From Flavobacterium sp. UBA6721 (GTDB lineage Bacteria > Bacteroidota > Bacteroidia > Flavobacteriales > Flavobacteriaceae), in assembly GCA_002454195.1 (NCBI GenBank), contig DKIJ01000010.1:1-7013 (forward strand): a stretch of 7,013 nt of DNA, given 5' to 3'. This document shows, in pieces, positions 5,879-7,013 of the stretch (the stretch's first letter is position 1; each line of letters opens with the position of its first letter). Under the pieces are notes generated by a model. It saw only the letters and a program-made list of their open reading frames with translations, searched no databases and was not told where the DNA came from. The position numbers and the translations under genes are program-made.

Positions 5879-6239
5879 TTATGCTGTCCTTCGTGTAGTA
5901 CCCAGAGTAGAACGCGAAGAATTTATCAATGTCGGTTTGATGCTATATTGCAAGCGTCAAAAATATTTACGTATTCAATATCAAATCCCATCTGAAAAAA
6001 TCAGTTCTTTTTGTAAAGAATTTGATCTAGACCAACTCAAGATTAATTTAGATTCTTTTGTTGCCATTTGCGAAGGCAAAAAAAATGCTGGCCCTATTGC
6101 TCAATTAGAAAAAGACGAACGCTTTAGATGGTTAACAGCGGTAAAAAGCTCAAGTATCCAGACCTCAAGACCGCATTCTGGATTTAGTACGGATTTAGAC
6201 AAAACCTTTGACAAATTATACAACGAATTAGTAGTATAA
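5856..6239 (+). CDS. DUF3037 protein, partner of the HipA-like kinase
   Basis: 127 aa, the usual size for DUF3037. Hallmarks are YAVLRVVPRVEREEFINVG (9-27) followed by LMLYC, the central KDERFRWLTAVKSSSIQTS (86-104), and a C-terminal LDKTFDKLYNELV (114-126). It has no signal peptide or membrane segment, so it is probably a soluble cytoplasmic protein. No catalytic motif is recognised. It starts inside the kinase gene (23-nt overlap, different frame), which points to translational coupling and a fixed protein ratio. The tight linkage suggests it acts on or with the kinase, as substrate, adaptor or inhibitor; this is inference, as no function is established. It is the last gene of the unit and is followed by a terminator shared with the convergent toxin gene. 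Confidence 0.85.
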   Translation: MHEKHLYDYAVLRVVPRVEREEFINVGLMLYCKRQKYLRIQYQIPSEKISSFCKEFDLDQLKINLDSFVAICEGKKNAGPIAQLEKDERFRWLTAVKSSSIQTSRPHSGFSTDLDKTFDKLYNELVV

Positions 6240-6241
6240 AA

Positions 6242-6276
6242 AAGATTCCTCTTGACCTAAGGTTTGGAGGAATTTT
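6242..6276. terminator. Bidirectional terminator between convergent operons
   Basis: A 7-bp core stem (6245-6251 with 6267-6273), extended by A-T and G-U pairs outside and a 3-bp helix inside (6255-6257 with 6261-6263). The plus-strand T-tract is short (6273-6276). The minus-strand side reads into six Ts (complement of 6238-6243), so it is probably stronger for the toxin transcript. It overlaps the first base of the toxin stop codon. Confidence 0.7.
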
Positions 6277-6596
6277 CATTTAAACTCTTTTGCTTCTTCA
6301 CAATGATTATTGATTATTCTGGTAATCAAAAAATTAGTAGCTCTTTTTTCAAAGAAAATATACCAAGTGGTTCTGGTATTCGATTTATAAAAAATGTAAT
6401 TAGAGCCTAAGTATTGTAATTTTGAAGGTGATTTTTTCGAGGGAAAACTTGAAATATCATTAATAATAAAATTTACAATTTTATCAACGTATTGTTGCGC
6501 ATTTTCGACATAACCGAAATACTCTTCCAAGAAAAGAATATAGATTAATTCATCAAAATAAATTAACATTTCTTCTTTAAATATTATTTTTTCCAA
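6276..6596 (-). CDS. RelE/ParE-superfamily toxin
   Basis: 106 aa from a TTG at 6594-6596, or 97 aa from the ATG at 6567-6569. The longer form is preferred because EKIIFKEEM looks like the first beta strand of the fold, and it overlaps the upstream gene by 13 nt as toxins often do. The pattern matches flavobacterial RelE/ParE proteins: YFDELIYILFLEEYFGYVEN (13-32), helix QQYVDKIVNFI, a short loop with KKSPSKLQYLG, then strands SNYIFYKSNTRTTWYIFF (65-82) and NFLITRIINNH (88-98). RelE members cleave mRNA on the ribosome and ParE members act on gyrase; the sequence does not decide between them. The basic R75, R85 and R93 are candidate active-site residues. It is expressed after the small antitoxin-like gene. 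Confidence 0.75.
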   Translation of the reverse strand: MEKIIFKEEMLIYFDELIYILFLEEYFGYVENAQQYVDKIVNFIINDISSFPSKKSPSKLQYLGSNYIFYKSNTRTTWYIFFEKRATNFLITRIINNHCEEAKEFK

Positions 6597-6781
6597 GGAT
6601 ATGCCTTAATTCGTTTCAACATTTCCTCTTTGAATTCCTCAGGAGTATAGCCCTTTTTAAATTCAGCATCAAAATCAAAAGCTTCAGGATTAATTCCTTT
6701 TTGTTTAGTTATAATTCGTTCGTAAGAAGTGATTTCCTCCTCGACTTGATCTATTTTAGATTTTTTCCCTTTGGCATTCAT
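6584..6781 (-). CDS. Small antitoxin-like protein upstream of the toxin
   Basis: 65 aa, highly charged, beginning MNAKGKKSKIDQVEEEI with an ATG at 6779-6781. The N-terminal two thirds are predicted helical (10-26) and the C-terminus TPEEFKEEMLKRIKAYPW (46-63) looks like a second helix. Position, order and the 13-nt overlap with the RelE/ParE-type gene are those of an antitoxin, so it probably neutralises that toxin by binding it. It shows no ribbon-helix-helix, HTH or AbrB signature; if it binds DNA for autoregulation, the fold is not evident. The assignment rests on context rather than homology. Confidence 0.65.
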   Translation of the reverse strand: MNAKGKKSKIDQVEEEITSYERIITKQKGINPEAFDFDAEFKKGYTPEEFKEEMLKRIKAYPWKK

Positions 6782-6802
6782 AATCTTCTTATTTTTAAAC
6801 TA

Positions 6803-6833
6803 TAACGAAGTTACAACTATTTCCTTTAACGAA
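6803..6833 (-). promoter_or_regulatory. Possible operator of the toxin-antitoxin unit
   Basis: TAACGAA occurs at 6803-6809 and again at 6827-6833. The first copy is part of the short inverted repeat TAAC-gaa-GTTA (6803-6813). The pair lies 22-52 nt upstream of the antitoxin ATG, in the only space left for a promoter. No good minus-strand TAnnTTTG was found here, so the promoter itself is not located. Confidence 0.3.
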
Positions 6834-6868
6834 AAAATCCCAAATTGACAGTTGCTAATTTGGGATTT
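6832..6868 (-). terminator. Minus-strand terminator hairpin upstream of the toxin-antitoxin unit
   Basis: A perfect 12-bp stem (6835-6846 with 6857-6868) with a 10-nt loop reads, on the minus strand, into a run of six Ts (complement of 6832-6837). The plus-strand side has no good T-tract. It lies downstream of the transposase end, so it would stop transcripts from the mobile element before they reach the antitoxin gene. It may be the old terminator of a gene displaced by the insertion. Confidence 0.7.
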
Positions 6869-6884
6869 AAATAATACTATTTTA

Positions 6885-7013
6885 ACCCGTAGTGCATTAT
6901 AAAGTTAAATTAATTTTCAGATTATTGATGTTTCTTCCAAAGACGAATTTGTTTAAATATTGTATAGTGGTTAATGTCGTTATTTTAGAAAGAATCCTTG
7001 TTTTAAATCCTTT
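6885..7013 (-). mobile_element. End of an IS982-family insertion sequence (rest beyond window)
   Basis: The transposase 3' end lies at 6897. Just outside it the sequence ACCCGTAGTGCATTATAAAG begins at 6885, and elements of this family are described as ending in ACC. The exact tip, the matching inverted repeat and any target duplication cannot be confirmed, since the other end is outside the window. Confidence 0.5.
6897..7013 (-). CDS. IS982-family transposase, C-terminal fragment (cut by window edge)
   Basis: A minus-strand frame open from the right edge (7013) to a TAA at 6897-6899 encodes 38 residues. It contains KTRILSKITTLTTIQYLNK followed by FVFGRNINNLKIN, which strongly resembles the C-terminal end of IS982-family transposases (pattern TRILSKIxALTTIQYxN). 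The family moves DNA by a DDE-type cut mechanism; the catalytic residues lie upstream, outside the window. The fragment is open and ends naturally, so the gene may be intact. The stop lies only 12 nt inside the presumed element end. Confidence 0.7.
   Translation of the reverse strand, partial: KGFKTRILSKITTLTTIQYLNKFVFGRNINNLKINLTL

Overview
The window is low-GC DNA typical of Bacteroidetes, most likely a Flavobacterium or close relative. Five promoters carry the flavobacterial -7 element TAnnTTTG. No start is preceded by a clear Shine-Dalgarno sequence, intergenic DNA is very AT-rich, and the proteins (a CAP-domain lipoprotein, an RR-HK pair, YceI, FabD, a HipA_2/DUF3037 pair) are of flavobacterial type. 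All family names come from reading the sequence; no database search was run.

Left part (1-1150): a bidirectional terminator, then a minus-strand gene for a secreted CAP/SCP lipoprotein with its own promoter. Two 15-bp direct repeats lie 21 bp apart just upstream of that promoter. Next comes a gene-poor AT-rich stretch, and then a minus-strand open frame that looks like an internally deleted glutaredoxin-like gene whose CxxC cysteines are now Phe. The promoter of the following operon lies inside this remnant.

Centre (1152-4930): a two-component operon (OmpR-type regulator, then a two-TM HAMP histidine kinase 3 nt later) closed by a terminator. Then a YceI-like lipid-binding protein without a signal peptide, and fabD (malonyl-CoA:ACP transacylase). 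The last two each have a promoter and a strong terminator, so they are separate units. A five-copy heptamer repeat follows fabD.

Right part (5040-7013) is more accessory. A short HipA-like kinase (HipA_2 type) overlaps a DUF3037 gene by 23 nt in one unit; this conserved pair of unknown function is the best candidate for an undescribed system. Convergent to it is a minus-strand toxin-antitoxin-like pair: a small charged protein with no recognisable DNA-binding fold, then a RelE/ParE-type toxin. The right edge carries the C-terminal end of an IS982-family transposase on the minus strand, running out of the window, with a terminator-like hairpin between it and the toxin-antitoxin pair.
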